Positions 22,573-34,325 of a stretch of 64,000 bases of DNA are shown here, one piece after another. The translations under genes and the position numbers were made by a program. This DNA comes from Silurus meridionalis (taxonomy: Eukaryota > Chordata > Actinopteri > Siluriformes > Siluridae). The stretch covers positions 9,306,990 to 9,370,989 of the forward strand of contig NC_060892.1 of NCBI RefSeq assembly GCF_014805685.1. Direction: 5' to 3'. Each line of letters starts with the position of its first letter. Within the stretch, counting starts at the first letter, position 1. The notes beneath the pieces are model-generated. The model searched no databases, was not told where the DNA came from, and saw only the letters and a program-made list of their open reading frames with translations.

Positions 22573-25500
22573 TAAATAGGTTGTTCTTTATAAATGTAAG
22601 TTTGGCCCTGGGTATATTTGCTATTTCATATGCTGCTTCCACAATGAAGCCTGCACTTACTGTGCATGTCTTCACCATATTTAATGTCAATAATATCAAT
22701 CATGTAGCAGCTTTTCTATAGGATTCTGATTTCAGTCAACTGCACAGTACAACCCTTCACTAATAATAATATACAAAATTAAACGTGAAAAAGTAATGTA
22801 AACAGTAAAATATGAACAGGCCCTTTCTGCCAAAAGAACTGCAATAAAAAAGTGCAGCGAAAGCTTTCTTTTTTGTAGTGTTCATCATGTCATGTGGTGC
22901 ATTAGTTCAGAAAGAGCAGCTCCAGAAGGATAACTTGCTTTGCGACTTCACTCCCCAGCTGCTCTTTTTGACACTGCAATTTTCAAGGAGCCAAGTCAGT
23001 TCTCCCACAGTAACCAATTCCTCTGGCTCTGGGAAAATTAGAATATCAAATTAGAAAACCATTAGAAAACCAAAAAACACTCACTTTGATAAACGATGTA
23101 GCTGTGATGTTCTTACTTACTTTTATGTGTTTATGAAAGATTTTATGCAATTGTAAAGGTGAATATAATTGTTTTTTCCTCAAATGTAGTTGTTACTGAC
23201 TAATTCCAGGCCAATCTTCGAAAGGTTCTACATTTAATGTCACTTAATGATGTCAGTTTAGAAAAAAATAGGAAAAGAATTAATTACACATTTTTACATG
23301 ACTAAATTATTACCACCAGAATTTATAATGCAAAAGTACACAAACAGCAAATGGTAATACAAGAATGATACATACAATATAAATAGTTTTTTCAGAATAC
23401 CGCAGTAATTTTTTGAAAAGACACAGCTATTGATAGCTATCTGTATGTATGTAATAGATATCCACAATATTCTTTGTATTGCTGATACTAGTTTTTGTCT
23501 TTATTTGGAAAATTAGATATCGGGTTTTTCAAAACGAAAAAATATCACAATTTTTAAAAATCATTCTTGAAATAATTTATATGCTGTAATGTGGTTTTAT
23601 GTTTTAAAGGGAACCTACAAATGCTGCAGGTCAGTTATGTAACATATGACATAATAGCACATTGCATTCATATTTGTGTCAGAAAACAAGTTTTTTTTCA
23701 GGGCTATATGACATATGATTGTAAAGAGGGCGGGGCTTAATTCCTGCCTCACTTTCACATAATGTAATTCTGAGTGTACAAATGTGATTTTCTCATGTAA
23801 TATTCTGGATTCTTTAAAGCATTGCTATAATTGTTATTGCCACTTAACCGATGCATAACCACATTCAAGGGATCAGGCAGAAAGTCTTTGAACAGTCAGA
23901 ACAATGAGTTTTATTAGGATATTATTCCAGTTACACCTGTTTTACATTATCCACTTTGAACCTGAAGTTTATATACAGGGTCTTACAGTGTACGAGAGCT
24001 CACAGTTCCCATGGTGAAGGCAGAGTCACCCGACAGAGTATCAACCATCAACTTGCAGTTTGTTTATTAAAGGAAAGTTTGACGAAAAATCTATTTCATC
24101 ATTTACAAATTACTTAAGATGTAGTCGATTTGCCAACATGGTCAGAGTCTGGCATTGCCTTTGTTAAATTAGACTTGCACCTACACGATTAACATAGCTA
24201 ACTATTAATGGAAATTAATCTTACCCAAAATATTTTTCATCGATGCTTTCCTCGTGTTATTCTTGCACCTTGTTGTAGAAAAAAAAGGAATAACCGGTAT
24301 GTTTATTATATTATTATAGCTTAATTTGATTAGGCATGTGTTTTATGGAAAATGTGTCAAACCAGAATTTGCTAACATATAGGTCAATCGACTACATTTA
24401 AAAGGATGGGAAAATTGTGCAAATCAACTTTTCACTAAACCAAACCTTCAATGTGTCTGGGTATGACCCATTCAAGCTACATTCAAAGTAAGAAAATCAA
24501 AAGCAGTTGGCTATGTGCCACAAGTAGTAGGGTTAAATTACTGACAGAAATGTACTTAAAACAATGTCCATTTTTCACTGCAAATCTTTGTTTTCCATGA
24601 AATACTTCTCTATCTCAATGTAAACCGCACTGATATGTTACAAAGCATAAAACATGAATCAGCACGAAAAAAAACAAAAAAAACAACTCTCTCAACAATA
24701 TTGTACATTTCAGCAGCAGTTAAGTTTTTTGATGATGTTTTGTTTTTGATAAAATCTTTAATTAATACATAATATTAATCTGGATTTCAAACTAAATTAG
24801 CCAAACATGATTTGTGCCAATCAGTTTATTGTTTATAATTTATAATTCATTTATAATTTTATAATTGTTTATTTACATTTAAAAATAAGATGTAGCTGGC
24901 AGTTTGCATTCAGTGGTCCTAAGGCCTCTATGAAGAGTAATGGATGGATTCTGTTACATCCCAGCAAAAATAGACATAAATAAATATTATTGTAATTCCA
25001 TTCTAAGGGTCAAATATATGGCTTGGGATATGAGTTGCACGAAAAGAGGTAACACTTTGTGCTATTGCAGCCTATCTAAGTGGCTAGTTAAGTAGAAAGC
25101 CTGCCTTACTATTTAGTGGTTGAGCTGGCACAGATGGCACAGATAAGTCCCATAGATGTACTGTACATGTAACTTCACAATTGTTACAAACTATACAATT
25201 TCATTATATAATCATTTCAAGGTTGACCAACTTGCTGCTCACTGCTCACTTTCCCTGTAACAAAATACGAATGTACACTGGCATTATGTAAATCATATTA
25301 CCATGCAGAGTACATTATACGCATAAATGAACGTAATTATTTTTAATAGGTATTTCATACATTTTAGCACTTAGGACAATTCTAATTCATTTTTATTTTC
25401 TTATAAATGCTGCCATTAGGTGCATGAGAAGAATATGAATACTGAGGTTTAACCTTAAGTCAGAAACCAGGTTTGAAGAATAGGGCTAAATGTTAGAAAT

Positions 25501-26575
25501 ATGCAAAAATACCAAAACCAATGCACTGAAAAAAAAAAAAAAACAACATAATTATGACCTTGCAAGTGGGGGAAAAAAGGACATATAGTAAACAGGTGAA
25601 GACAGCATAAAAACATAATTAGATATGAGACTTGCCATTTGGAAAAAAAAAAAATTCAAATAAATTACATTTTGTGTAGAGTCCAAATTCAAAAGTAAAA
25701 TAATTGGGTTGCTAAGAATATATGGAGGAGCTTTATGTAAAGCCTGCTCATAAAATCATAGGACCAAGAATGTTTAGCAAAAGACCCACCACTGTTCCAG
25801 TATCCAAATGATTGCTGAATTGAACTGTAATAGCAAGTACAGAGAACTAAGTAAATAACAAAGTAAACCTCAAGAGAGGAATCATTTTAGAATCCTCATA
25901 CAATGAATACATACAATGGCCCTTCATACATTCACTTCTTCAGAAATGGTTGTGTTGAATATATAGTAATCTAGTCATCTATAATATCTATAACTATAAC
26001 TATAACTGTCACTTAGGAAAAAAAAACATTGCACAAACCCAATAAAACATTCCTGATTTGTCAAAAAAGATAAACCTTGCTGTACAGAGTCACATTCTGT
26101 CTGCAAATTCGTTGAAAAATAATTTTCATAGAATCATAGTAAAATAAAAAATATACTACGCTTCCTTCCATGTAGTTTCTATTGCAACAACATAAAGATC
26201 TCAGAATTTAAATATTTTAGTATTGTATGTTACATACTAGCTATAAAACAAGAAAACATTATCTATATTCCATAAAAGTCTATGTTAACAAATAAATGTT
26301 TCTACTAGAAATAAAAAGAACAAACATCAAAAGTTAATCCTCAGTAAGGAATTGTGTTTCTGTAGATTAGACTCTAAAACCAGTTCCTAGAATCTGTAGT
26401 TAGACTCTGAAACCAGTTGCTTGCACCTGGATTAAGCCAAAAAGATGAGTAAATGTGCGCCTGCCATTAAAATGTTCTATCAAATTCACAATTGGGCTTA
26501 ATCTAGGCACCAAAAACGAACCCTACATCAGCAAAACAAGACGTCTCGTGTTTATTGGCAACATAGAAGAAATCC

Positions 26576-26773
26576 TCATGACTTCATAGTGCAAATGGGC
26601 ACAACGATAACCAATATCACAGTGCAGGCCGCTGCAGCAATCAGAGCACCAATCTTGCAAACTTTGGCCCTCCGAAACTCTGCCTCTTTGCGCTTGAGCA
26701 GAGAATCATAGCCCGGCGTGTAGATATCCTCCATCCAGTACTCAAGGTTATTGGGGTTGAGTGACTCCTGGGT
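26576..26773 (-). CDS. minar1: minar1 coding exon 3 (residues 831-895, C-terminal membrane anchor)
   Basis: The exon codes for TQESLNPNNLEYWMEDIYTP and a basic KRKEAEFRRAK stretch. A hydrophobic segment of about 21 residues (IGALIAAAACTVILVIVVPI, residues 871-890) and the tail CTMKS then finish the protein, with stop TGA at 26578-26576. The positive residues before the hydrophobic segment suggest that the large N-terminal part lies in the cytosol, as in tail-anchored topology, though the receptor name implies otherwise in some reports. This block is the most conserved part of the family and is shared with the smaller paralogue MINAR2. The exon was too short to appear as a long open frame and was found from its splice acceptor and peptide. 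Confidence 0.96.
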   Translation of the reverse strand, partial: TQESLNPNNLEYWMEDIYTPGYDSLLKRKEAEFRRAKVCKIGALIAAAACTVILVIVVPICTMKS

Positions 26774-27216
26774 CTGTTGGGAGATAAAGACATCAGTTGA
26801 GTGGCTCTGGCAGAAACAAATTGCTTATATGGAGCTGACTTTAATATTACTGTGGACCCTGGTGTAAAATGAAGCCTAGGGAAGACGAATAGGGTTTCTG
26901 TTTGCTCGTCAAACCGACAATATTCAATATTGCCTGTTTAATTGAATTAGAAATGATACAGCAAGCACAAGGGAGGAACTGAAAGGTGGAACGGAGATGG
27001 ACCAGAAGAGGAACAGAGGATATCAAGATGTGTCTAGGAGTGGAAAAACAAATGATTAGTTTAGAAAAAAATATAAGGAAAATGATAAGAAAAGATTTCA
27101 AGGGTAAAACAGAAGTAATATAAAGAATCTTTTTTTAAGTATGCAGTTACAAAACATCAGGTGCCCTTAAAGGGCTACAAAAAAAATTAATAAATATATT
27201 TTATATATATATTATA

Positions 27217-27970
27217 CAGTGAGGAAAATAAGTATTTGAACACCCTGCTATTTTGCAAGTTCTCCCACTTAGAAATCATGGAGGGGTCGGAAATTGTCAT
27301 CGTAGGTGCATGTCCACTGTGAGAGACATAATCTAAAAAAAAAATCCAGAAAGGATTTTTTCAGGTCATTGACCAGCTCCTCCTGTGTAGTTCTGGGCTG
27401 ATTTCTCACCTTCCTTAGGATCATTTAGACCCCACGAGGTGAGATCTTGCATGGAGCCCCAGTCTGAGGGAGATTGACAGTCATGTTTAAATTCTTCCAT
27501 GATTGCTCCAACAGAGGACCTTTTTTCACCAAGCTGCTTGGCAATTTCCCCGTAGCCCTTTCCAGCCTTGTGGAGGTGAACAATTTTGTCTCTAGTGTCT
27601 TTGGACAGCTCTTTGGTCTTGGCCATGTTAGTAGTTGGATTCTCACTGATTGTATGGGGTGGACAGGTGTCTTTATGCAGCTAACGACCTCAAACAGGTG
27701 CATCTAATTTAGGATAATAAATGTAGTGGAGGTGGACATTTTAAAGGCAGACTAACAGGTCTTTGAGGGTCAGAATTATAGCAAATACTTATTTGCAGCT
27801 GTATTATACAAATGAATAGTTTAAAAATCATATATTGTGATTTCTGGAGGTTTTTTTTTAGATTAGGTCTCTCACAGTGGACATGCACCTACGATGACAA
27901 TTTCTCCATGATTTCTAAGTGGGAGAACTTGCAAAATAGCAGGGTGTTCAAATACTTATTTTCCTCACTG
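27217..27970 (-). mobile_element. Tc1-like transposon, internally deleted (754 bp), in minar1 intron 2
   Basis: The terminal inverted repeats are about 130 bp long and nearly identical. They start CAGTGAGGAAAATAAGTATT on both ends and continue through the GCATGTCCACTGTGAGAGA block. TA flanks both ends as target duplication. Between them, on the minus strand, is the N-terminus of a Tc1-family transposase: [20 protein letters not shown] with the first helix-turn-helix, then a frameshift into [18 protein letters not shown]. The DDE catalytic part is deleted, so the copy cannot move by itself. High similarity of the two ends suggests fairly recent mobilisation. Confidence 0.93.
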
Positions 27971-28012
27971 TATATATATTGATAAATGTCCTAATTTTTA
28001 ATTTTTTTTTAA

Positions 28013-28032
28013 TATTCTCTCTCTCTCTTTTT

Positions 28033-28118
<86 letters not shown>
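28013..28118. repeat. CT and TA microsatellites
   Basis: Imperfect then perfect CT repeats (about 28013-28083) run directly into a TA repeat (28084-28118), 40 bp beyond the Tc1 element end. Confidence 0.95.
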
Positions 28119-28122
<4 letters not shown>

Positions 28123-29925
28123 AGGTGTGTCAAATATCTATGATTGGCCATTGGCTACAACTGACCACATTAATCCTAAGAAACTGCCACCATTAAAAAA
28201 AACTAGTCGATTTAAATATATTTTAGAAAGGTCAGTTTGCGAGCTTTGTCAAAAACCTAAAAAAAAAAATATGCATAAAGCATATAATTATATTTCTGTT
28301 CTGTGCATCTATTTAAATTAAAGTAAAATAAGAAGCAACAAACTCTACTTCATTTAGGAATATCCACAGTGTATATTTGTATCTACTCTATAGTTTATGT
28401 AAAATCAGCAATAAAGCCAAATAGAACTGATTTTTGATTGGAATTCAAATTAATGTGTAGTCTGTTACAGTATATTTGACCCATTGGATGATCATTAGAT
28501 AATATAGGGTGCAGTGGTGGCCATGGAAGGTTACTGTCTGGGCATACTTTTCTGTGTCAGCATGATTTTCCTTCAGGTTCTCCAATCTTCTTAACAAAAA
28601 ATGGCACCAAGTAGAACAGTTGAAATATTTTGCACAACCTGCTCACACTGTTTCCCTCCAGCAGACAATCCTGCAACCTCAACCCTTACATGAACAGAAT
28701 TTTCCCCATAACAAAAAGACTGTTAAACAACACTTTTTTTTTTAAACCTTCACACACAAACCTGTAATGTACAGACTGCAATTAATATTATTTTCTAGAG
28801 ATATGCATGCACATGATTAGCACAATTAGCATAATTGTAAATATGAGCACAATAGTTCAACATTTGTGTGTATTTTATATTTGATCTGTAGTCTTCTATG
28901 ATAATCAATGCAATACACTGTTAAAGCTAATTCAATTTAATACTTTATACATATATTCCTGTCTTTTATAAACTGTGTGATGTCGGTGATGTGACTGTTT
29001 AAAGTCAGCCCACTAATCAGAGTTGTGGAGTGTCTTTGATTAAAAATCTGTGACCTGTGATCCCAAGCACATCCCCATCTGTTAACTCGACATAAAAACA
29101 AGTTCATCTAAGAAAATGCATCTGTAGCTTCACAGCAAGGCTACAGCAGATCCTTTACCTAATCCTGCAGGGTTCAATAGTAACCTGAACCAAAATGCTT
29201 TGAAATATATACCCACTTCCTTTAACATGGTGCCCTCAACACGAGAGGTCAAAACAGCCATCATCATTTTAATGGTCACCATTTAAAGTTTTAACAATCT
29301 ATTTCACATTGGAAAGGATGAGGATTGATGAAAGTATGATGTCAGGTATGTGAGTATCTGATAATGCCATTTGGACTGGCTAATAGCTTCTGTGTTTTCA
29401 GGCCATTATCACTATCCCAGCCCATCCAACACATTGCGATCACATTACATCACATCACATCACATCACTTAGAAAATACCAATGGCCCATCGTCTTTCGC
29501 TAGATTCACTTAATCTTAAATATAAAGGGTGTTAATGGGGCAACTAGAAAAAGCTGTTAGTTTGACATTTGCTTTTCTTCATCTCATCCTCATCTGGCTC
29601 CTTTACATGCTCTCCAAAGATTTCTGATAAAAGTGCTCATCCTTTGCCACATAGGCCAAATATCCAAAACACTCTCTGCATCATTTCTCGAAAAACTGCA
29701 CTCACCCATTGTATACTGGGCCAACAACCACCTCTTTCCCTGGAACACTGATTTCCCACAGATGCAACAGCTTTGGACAAATCTTTCAACAAGGCAAGAG
29801 AACAAGAGAAGATTCACATCAAGAGTAGAGCTAAGCAAATCAAGTAGGAAAATAAATTGTACACCATTGTATTGCTATTGTATAAATCAGGTGACCTCAA
29901 ATAGTTGCTGACCATGGACTTTAGA
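28119..29925. other. minar1 intron 2 segment, nothing recognised
   Basis: No transposon or exon signal was recognised. A CACAT pentamer run (about 29433-29467) is the only simple repeat. Confidence 0.5.
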
Positions 29926-29929
29926 CCAT

Positions 29930-31105
29930 GGTCTAGGCTTCTGTGCCTCACCCTGTAAGCAGAGATTCTTGACAGGGACAGGGATTTCCTTCTGAACGCC
30001 CTAGTGGCTCCTCCCGTGGAGACCACGGTGGCGTTTCAGTGGTACTTCCCCGCTGCTCTAACGGGACTGCTCAGCGGGCGAGCGTGAAGCCCAAAATTGA
30101 AGGGGTCAGCCAACCTGAGGGTGGCTCTCTCTCCTCGAACAAACAGGCAGTGGTTCAGCGCCCCTGACAATCAGAACACCCTATTTCGGGGGTCGCAGTT
30201 TACACCTTATTATACGGTGCCTGTACCTCCTTGACACCACTAGGAGGCCAGACTGTTAGCTCAAGACGCGCCTTAAAATGCAGTCTTCCTCCACCGGGCA
30301 CCGGGGACCCGGGCCTGCTCAGGAAGCATTCACGGCTGCAGGGGATCTCCCCAGCTGTTCTGAGAGGGTCAGAAGCCAGCCTCGAGAGGCTGGTTACACG
30401 ATCAGACTACCGGGCAGATGGGGAGGCCAGGCTGTTAACTTTCTTACAAGATGTGCCTCAGAGTGTAGCCTCCCACCTGCTGCCTCTCAGGAGGCCCCAA
30501 CAGCTGCAGGGCATTGCTCCGCCGCTCTGGGAGGGTCAGAGACCAGCGTTGAAAAGCTAGTTCCCCTAAAAAAGAGTGTCTTTGTGGGACTTAGCCATTG
30601 TGCTGGCGGCTCTATCTGAGCCCTCCCTTCGAGCCTTTGGCCGAGGTGGCTCTTAGGTATCTGTCGGTACAGACCGCCTTACTTCTGGCAATTTCCTCCC
30701 TTGGGAGATTCGGGGACCTACAGGCTCTTTTCTTGGCCCCTGTCTTTCCTGGAATCTGCACCTGGCATGGCCAGCCCTTTTGTCTCTACCCTAAATCGGG
30801 GTATGTGCCTAAGGTGCCTGCGGCTCCCTCATGACCTGTAGTTTTGGAGGGAGTCGGAGCAGCTGTTGGTCTGCTATGGCCCTCATAGGAAATGTTTTCT
30901 GGCTTAGCAGATGATTTGTAGATGCCATTTCTTCATGTTATGAGTCCTCTGGTCTTCCTCACTCTTTTTGGAGTCAAGGCTCATTCCACCCGGGGTATGG
31001 CGGGAGCTGCGTCAATCGGCCATACTTCCTGCAGCGCTTACCTTCTCCTTTTTCAAAAGCTAATGTCGCTACCATTGCTCACCCATTTTGTAGCTTCCTG
31101 GTTTA
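29930..31105 (+). mobile_element. DIRS-type retrotransposon copy 1, lacking reverse transcriptase and RNase H
   Basis: The left part (30030-30580) aligns with the inverse of 62160-62900 in the second DIRS copy: the AGGTGTAAACC / ACAAACGGGCAGTGG region and the repeated GGTCAGAAGCCAGCCTCGAG units. The right part (30600-31020) codes in broken frames for a DIRS tyrosine recombinase, with LSVQTALLLAISSLGRFGDL, YPKSGYVPKV and VKAHSTRGMAG, the last being the conserved R-containing motif. At 31058-31105 lies AGCTAATGTCGCTACCATTG..., which is the inverted terminal repeat found at the other end of copy 2. Between about 30575 and 30600 all RT and RNase H sequence is missing. Stops and frameshifts make it inactive. 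Confidence 0.85.
30598..31020 (+). pseudogene. DIRS tyrosine recombinase remnant
   Basis: DIRS elements integrate with a tyrosine recombinase instead of a DDE integrase. The frame at 30598-30834 carries the N-terminal catalytic-domain start (TALLLAISSLGRFGDLQAL, where the R is in the position of the first catalytic arginine) and PKSGYVPKVPA. After stops, another frame at 30922-31125 carries VKAHSTRGMAGAAS with the His and second Arg of the active site. The distal tyrosine was not found. The reading frame is broken at least twice. Confidence 0.75.
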
Positions 31106-31234
31106 CGCGCCGCTGCAGTCAATGACGCCACGACTTGCCTATTGGCCGGATTTTACACGTGATTCAAAATGAATGTTTTTAAGAAATGTTAAAAACTGGA
31201 AAATCAGCGTGTCATTTGTTGAATGTTTGCTTGG

Positions 31235-31460
31235 AAAGTGGTAAGTGGGTAAGGTACATGGTTACTAATCATAAAATCAGGGTTCAAGCCAGAGTATCAC
31301 CAAGCTGCCACTCTTGGGCCCTTGAGCAAGGCCCTTGACCATTTGTGCTCCAGAGGCGCTGTGTCATCTCTGTCCCCAGCTTACTAACATCACAAGGATA
31401 TGCAAAGAAAGATCTCTATCTATCTATATCTATCTCTAAGATCTATCTATCTATCAAAAA
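31235..31460 (+). repeat. tRNA-derived SINE with CTAT tail
   Basis: This is the best SINE copy in the window. It has GGTAAGTGGGTAAGGTACATGG (A-box region), AGGGTTCAAGCC (B box), CACCAAGCTGCCACTCTTGGGCCCTTGAGCAAGGCCC, CTCCAGAGGCGCTGTGTCA and GGATATGCAAAG, followed by an interrupted CTAT microsatellite tail at about 31412-31455. Confidence 0.8.
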
Positions 31461-32336
31461 CAGTAGTGGATTTTGTACAAAGTAAAGAATTTTTTTTTCA
31501 AAACTATAATTATAGTATATAATTACAGACTACTATAATTTTGTCATTTCTTATTAATATGTATAATTGACCATACTTTAAATTCAGTTGTGCTGGTTTA
31601 CAGTGCAGATCATAGTAGGTAGTTGCAAATATGTCACCTTATTTATATTTCTAAGTTTAATTAAATGGTATTATTTGTTGATTGTTCTATGGTCTAATAA
31701 TGTTTAATTCTAACCCTGGTCTCTCCTGTTAAACTGATCTGGACCCGTCATTGGTTTAACCTACAACATACAAACCCCTCCTAGTGGCCACTAAACTGTA
31801 GTGCAGCAGTTGCTAAAAGACAATTCAATAGTAGTAAATTTCACACTACAAAATCCATGCTATACATGCACAATTCCCAACCTAATCTTCATGGGACCCC
31901 AAACACAGGCAAGTTCATTTGTTTTCAGCTTGAAATGCCACTGCAGCTACCTGCACCATTCTGATTACCTGGCTCTGGTCCACCAGGATTTGGAATGAAA
32001 CTAACATTCGAAAGCCGGGGGCAGTAGTATGTATGTGCATTTTTTTTTACTCAGCCTTTTTTTAAATAGATGTGGGATGGTGGAACATGTGGGAGGATGT
32101 AATACACGGGCAGGTTCACAAATCGAGCAAATCCATAACTATAGTTGGCAAAGAGAGTTCAGAAATGTAAGCAAGATGTACAGTGTTAACATTGATGTCT
32201 CTGCATTGCAGGTTATTGAACGAAAAGAATATGCTATAAGTTTACACTGTCATTAGCTGCTCCCTTTAACCATGCTTACACTAATGTACTCACTATTACT
32301 GTTGATCTTCAGGCTATGGAAACACATAACTGAATA
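31461..32336. other. minar1 intron 2 segment, nothing recognised
   Basis: No gene, RNA or transposon end was recognised here. Confidence 0.5.
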
Positions 32337-32366
32337 TATATATATATTATGGAAACACATAACTGA

Positions 32367-32447
<81 letters not shown>

Positions 32448-32943
32448 AGACCAAAAGTTTGAACACCTTCTCATTCAAAGAGTTTTCTTTATTTTCATGA
32501 CTATGAAAATTGTAGAGTCACACTGAAGGCATCAAGGGCTATTTGACCAAGAAGGAGAGTGATGGGGTGCTGCGCCAGATGACCTGGCCTCCACAGTCAC
32601 CGGACCTGAACCCAATCGAGATGGTTTAGGGGTGAGCTGGACCGCAGAGTGAAGGCAAAAGGGCCAACAAGTGCCAAGCATCTCTCGGGGAACTCCTTCA
32701 AGACTGTTGGAAGACCATTTCAGGTGACTACCTCTTGAAGCTCATCAAGAGAATGCCAAGAGTGTGCAAAGAAGTAATCAAAGCAAAAGGTGGCTACTTT
32801 GAAGAACCTAGAATATGACATTTTTCAGTTGTTTCACACTTTTTTGTTGTGTATATAATTCCATATATAATTTCACGTGTTAATTCATAGTTTTGATGCC
32901 TTCAGTGTGAATCTACAGTTTTTATAGTCATGAAAATAAAGAC
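32337..32943 (+). mobile_element. TA microsatellite followed by a Tc1-like transposon remnant
   Basis: A TA run (about 32370-32442) ends at the inverted repeat TACAGACCAAAAGTTTGAACACC (from 32445). This repeat continues to the AAGGCATCAA block at 32541 and returns inverted at about 32890-32943. The interior codes in the plus direction for the C-terminal Tc1 catalytic region with WPPQSPDLNPIE, then a stop, and further Tc1-like sequence to GGYFEEPRI. The right inverted repeat is cut short where a TA-rich tract (32944-32998) begins. The N-terminal two thirds of the transposase are deleted. Confidence 0.88.
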
Positions 32944-32998
32944 TATATATACTATATATATAGTACATATATATATATATATATGTACTATATATACA

Positions 32999-33812
32999 CA
33001 CAACAGTCAGTACACCCCTCGCATTTCAGTAACCATGTTAGTATATCTTCTCAAGGGACAATACTAAAGAGATGAAACTTGGATATACTTTAGAATGTGC
33101 ATCTTGTATAGCAGTACAGATTTACTGTCCTCTGTTAATAACTCAACATACAGCCATTATTGTCTAAATAGGTGGCAACAAAAGTAAGTACACCCTAAGT
33201 GAACATGCCAAAACCGTGTCCAAAATTTCATTATGTTGTGTGAGCAAGATTGTGATCTTGCACTGCCTTCCTTCTGGGCATGGAATTCACCAGAGCTGCA
33301 CAGGTTGTTGCTGGGGTCTTCTACCACTCCTCCATAATGACATCACAGAGCTGCTGGATGTTAGACAAATGGCGCTTCTCCATCTTCCGCTTGAGGATGT
33401 TCCACAGGTGCTTAATAGGGTTAAGGTCTGAAGACATACTCGCCCACTCCATCACCTTCACCTTCAGCTTCTTCAGCAAGGCAGTTGTCATCTTGGCGGT
33501 GAGTTTGGGGTTGTTATGATGTTGATAAACTGCAGTTCAGCCAAGTTTCTGAATGGAGGACATCATGTCCTGCTTCAGAATGTCACAGTACATGTTGGAA
33601 TCCATGTTTCCCTCAAATGAACCACAGCTCCCCAATACCACAAGCACTCATGTAGCCCCAGACCATGATGCTACCACAACCATGCGTGACTGTAGGCAAG
33701 AAACAATTTTCTGGATCCTCCTCACCAGGGCGTCACCACACTTGCTGGACACCATCTGAGCCAAACAAGTTTATCTTAGTCTTATCAGACCACAGGACAT
33801 GGTTCCAGTAAT
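32999..33812 (-). mobile_element. Second, distinct Tc1-like transposon fragment
   Basis: The terminal part reads ACAGTCAGTACACCCCTCGCATTTCAG. On the minus strand the body gives pieces of Tc1-type DDE transposase: the complement of CAGACCATGATGCTACC with surrounding blocks, and the complement of GTGCTTAATAGGGTTAAGGTC, which reads as the (D)LNPIKH catalytic context. Several stops interrupt the frame. The far end abuts an RTE LINE fragment at about 33812 without a recognisable inverted repeat, so this copy is truncated there. Confidence 0.75.
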
Positions 33813-34325
33813 TCCTTTTAGCAATATCTACCATCACCCTTTCACATTCCTCTCCTTAAGGTCATACCTACCCATCACCTCTTTATCACCCTTCATCATC
33901 TGTTGCCTTCACCAGTTTAAACAGTTGAACAGTTTAAACCCACCTCCAATGTTCCTGGTCTTACTCCCTTTCCACTTGGTCTCCTAAGCACACAACATGT
34001 CTACCTTTCTGCTCTCATATCATATCAGCTAACTCTCTCCTGTTACCAGTCATAGTACCAAGATTTAAAGTGCCCACCTGAACCTCCAGTCTTTTAAACT
34101 TTTACTTTCCCTGCTGTCTCTGTAAATGTCGGCCTCTTCTCCTTCTCCTCCTTCTTTCAACAGTAGCCCAATTTCTACTGGTACCCTGTTGGCTAACAAT
34201 ACCTGTGGCGGTCGTTGGTTACCCGGGCCTATAACCGATCTGGTATGAAATCATCTTTTGTGATCCGCATATTTGATTTTGCAAGTGTTTTACGCTGGAT
34301 GCCCTTTTTAACACAAGCCTCCCTA
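33813..34325 (-). mobile_element. RTE-clade LINE fragment (5' region)
   Basis: On the minus strand from 34325, GGGCATCCAGCGTAAAACA, GGTTACCAACGACCGCCACAGGT-like and GGGCTACTGTTGAA sequences match the 5' part of the longer LINE at 43864-44150. After the segment corresponding to the start of the endonuclease there is a deletion, and 33905-33813 matches 44550-44620 of that copy. It is a rearranged fragment. Confidence 0.82.

Larger units (their letters stand above)
16311..26575. other. Intergenic DNA downstream of minar1, probably including its 3' UTR
   Basis: Apart from the SINE-like fragments listed separately, no exon or named transposon was recognised. The minar1 transcript must end somewhere just below 26576. 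Many TTTATT strings (AATAAA on the minus strand) occur, and the sequence alone does not show which is used. Confidence 0.5.

Noticed and set aside
26551..26556. AATAAA on the minus strand 20 bp after the minar1 stop
   Set aside because: A 3' UTR this short would be unusual for this gene, and no GT-rich downstream element was evident. Many other AATAAA strings lie further on.
31235..31300. Possible tRNA gene from A-box and B-box motifs
   Set aside because: The cloverleaf cannot be completed, and the sequence continues into the SINE body and tail, so it is a SINE head. The same applies at 21547 and 49907.
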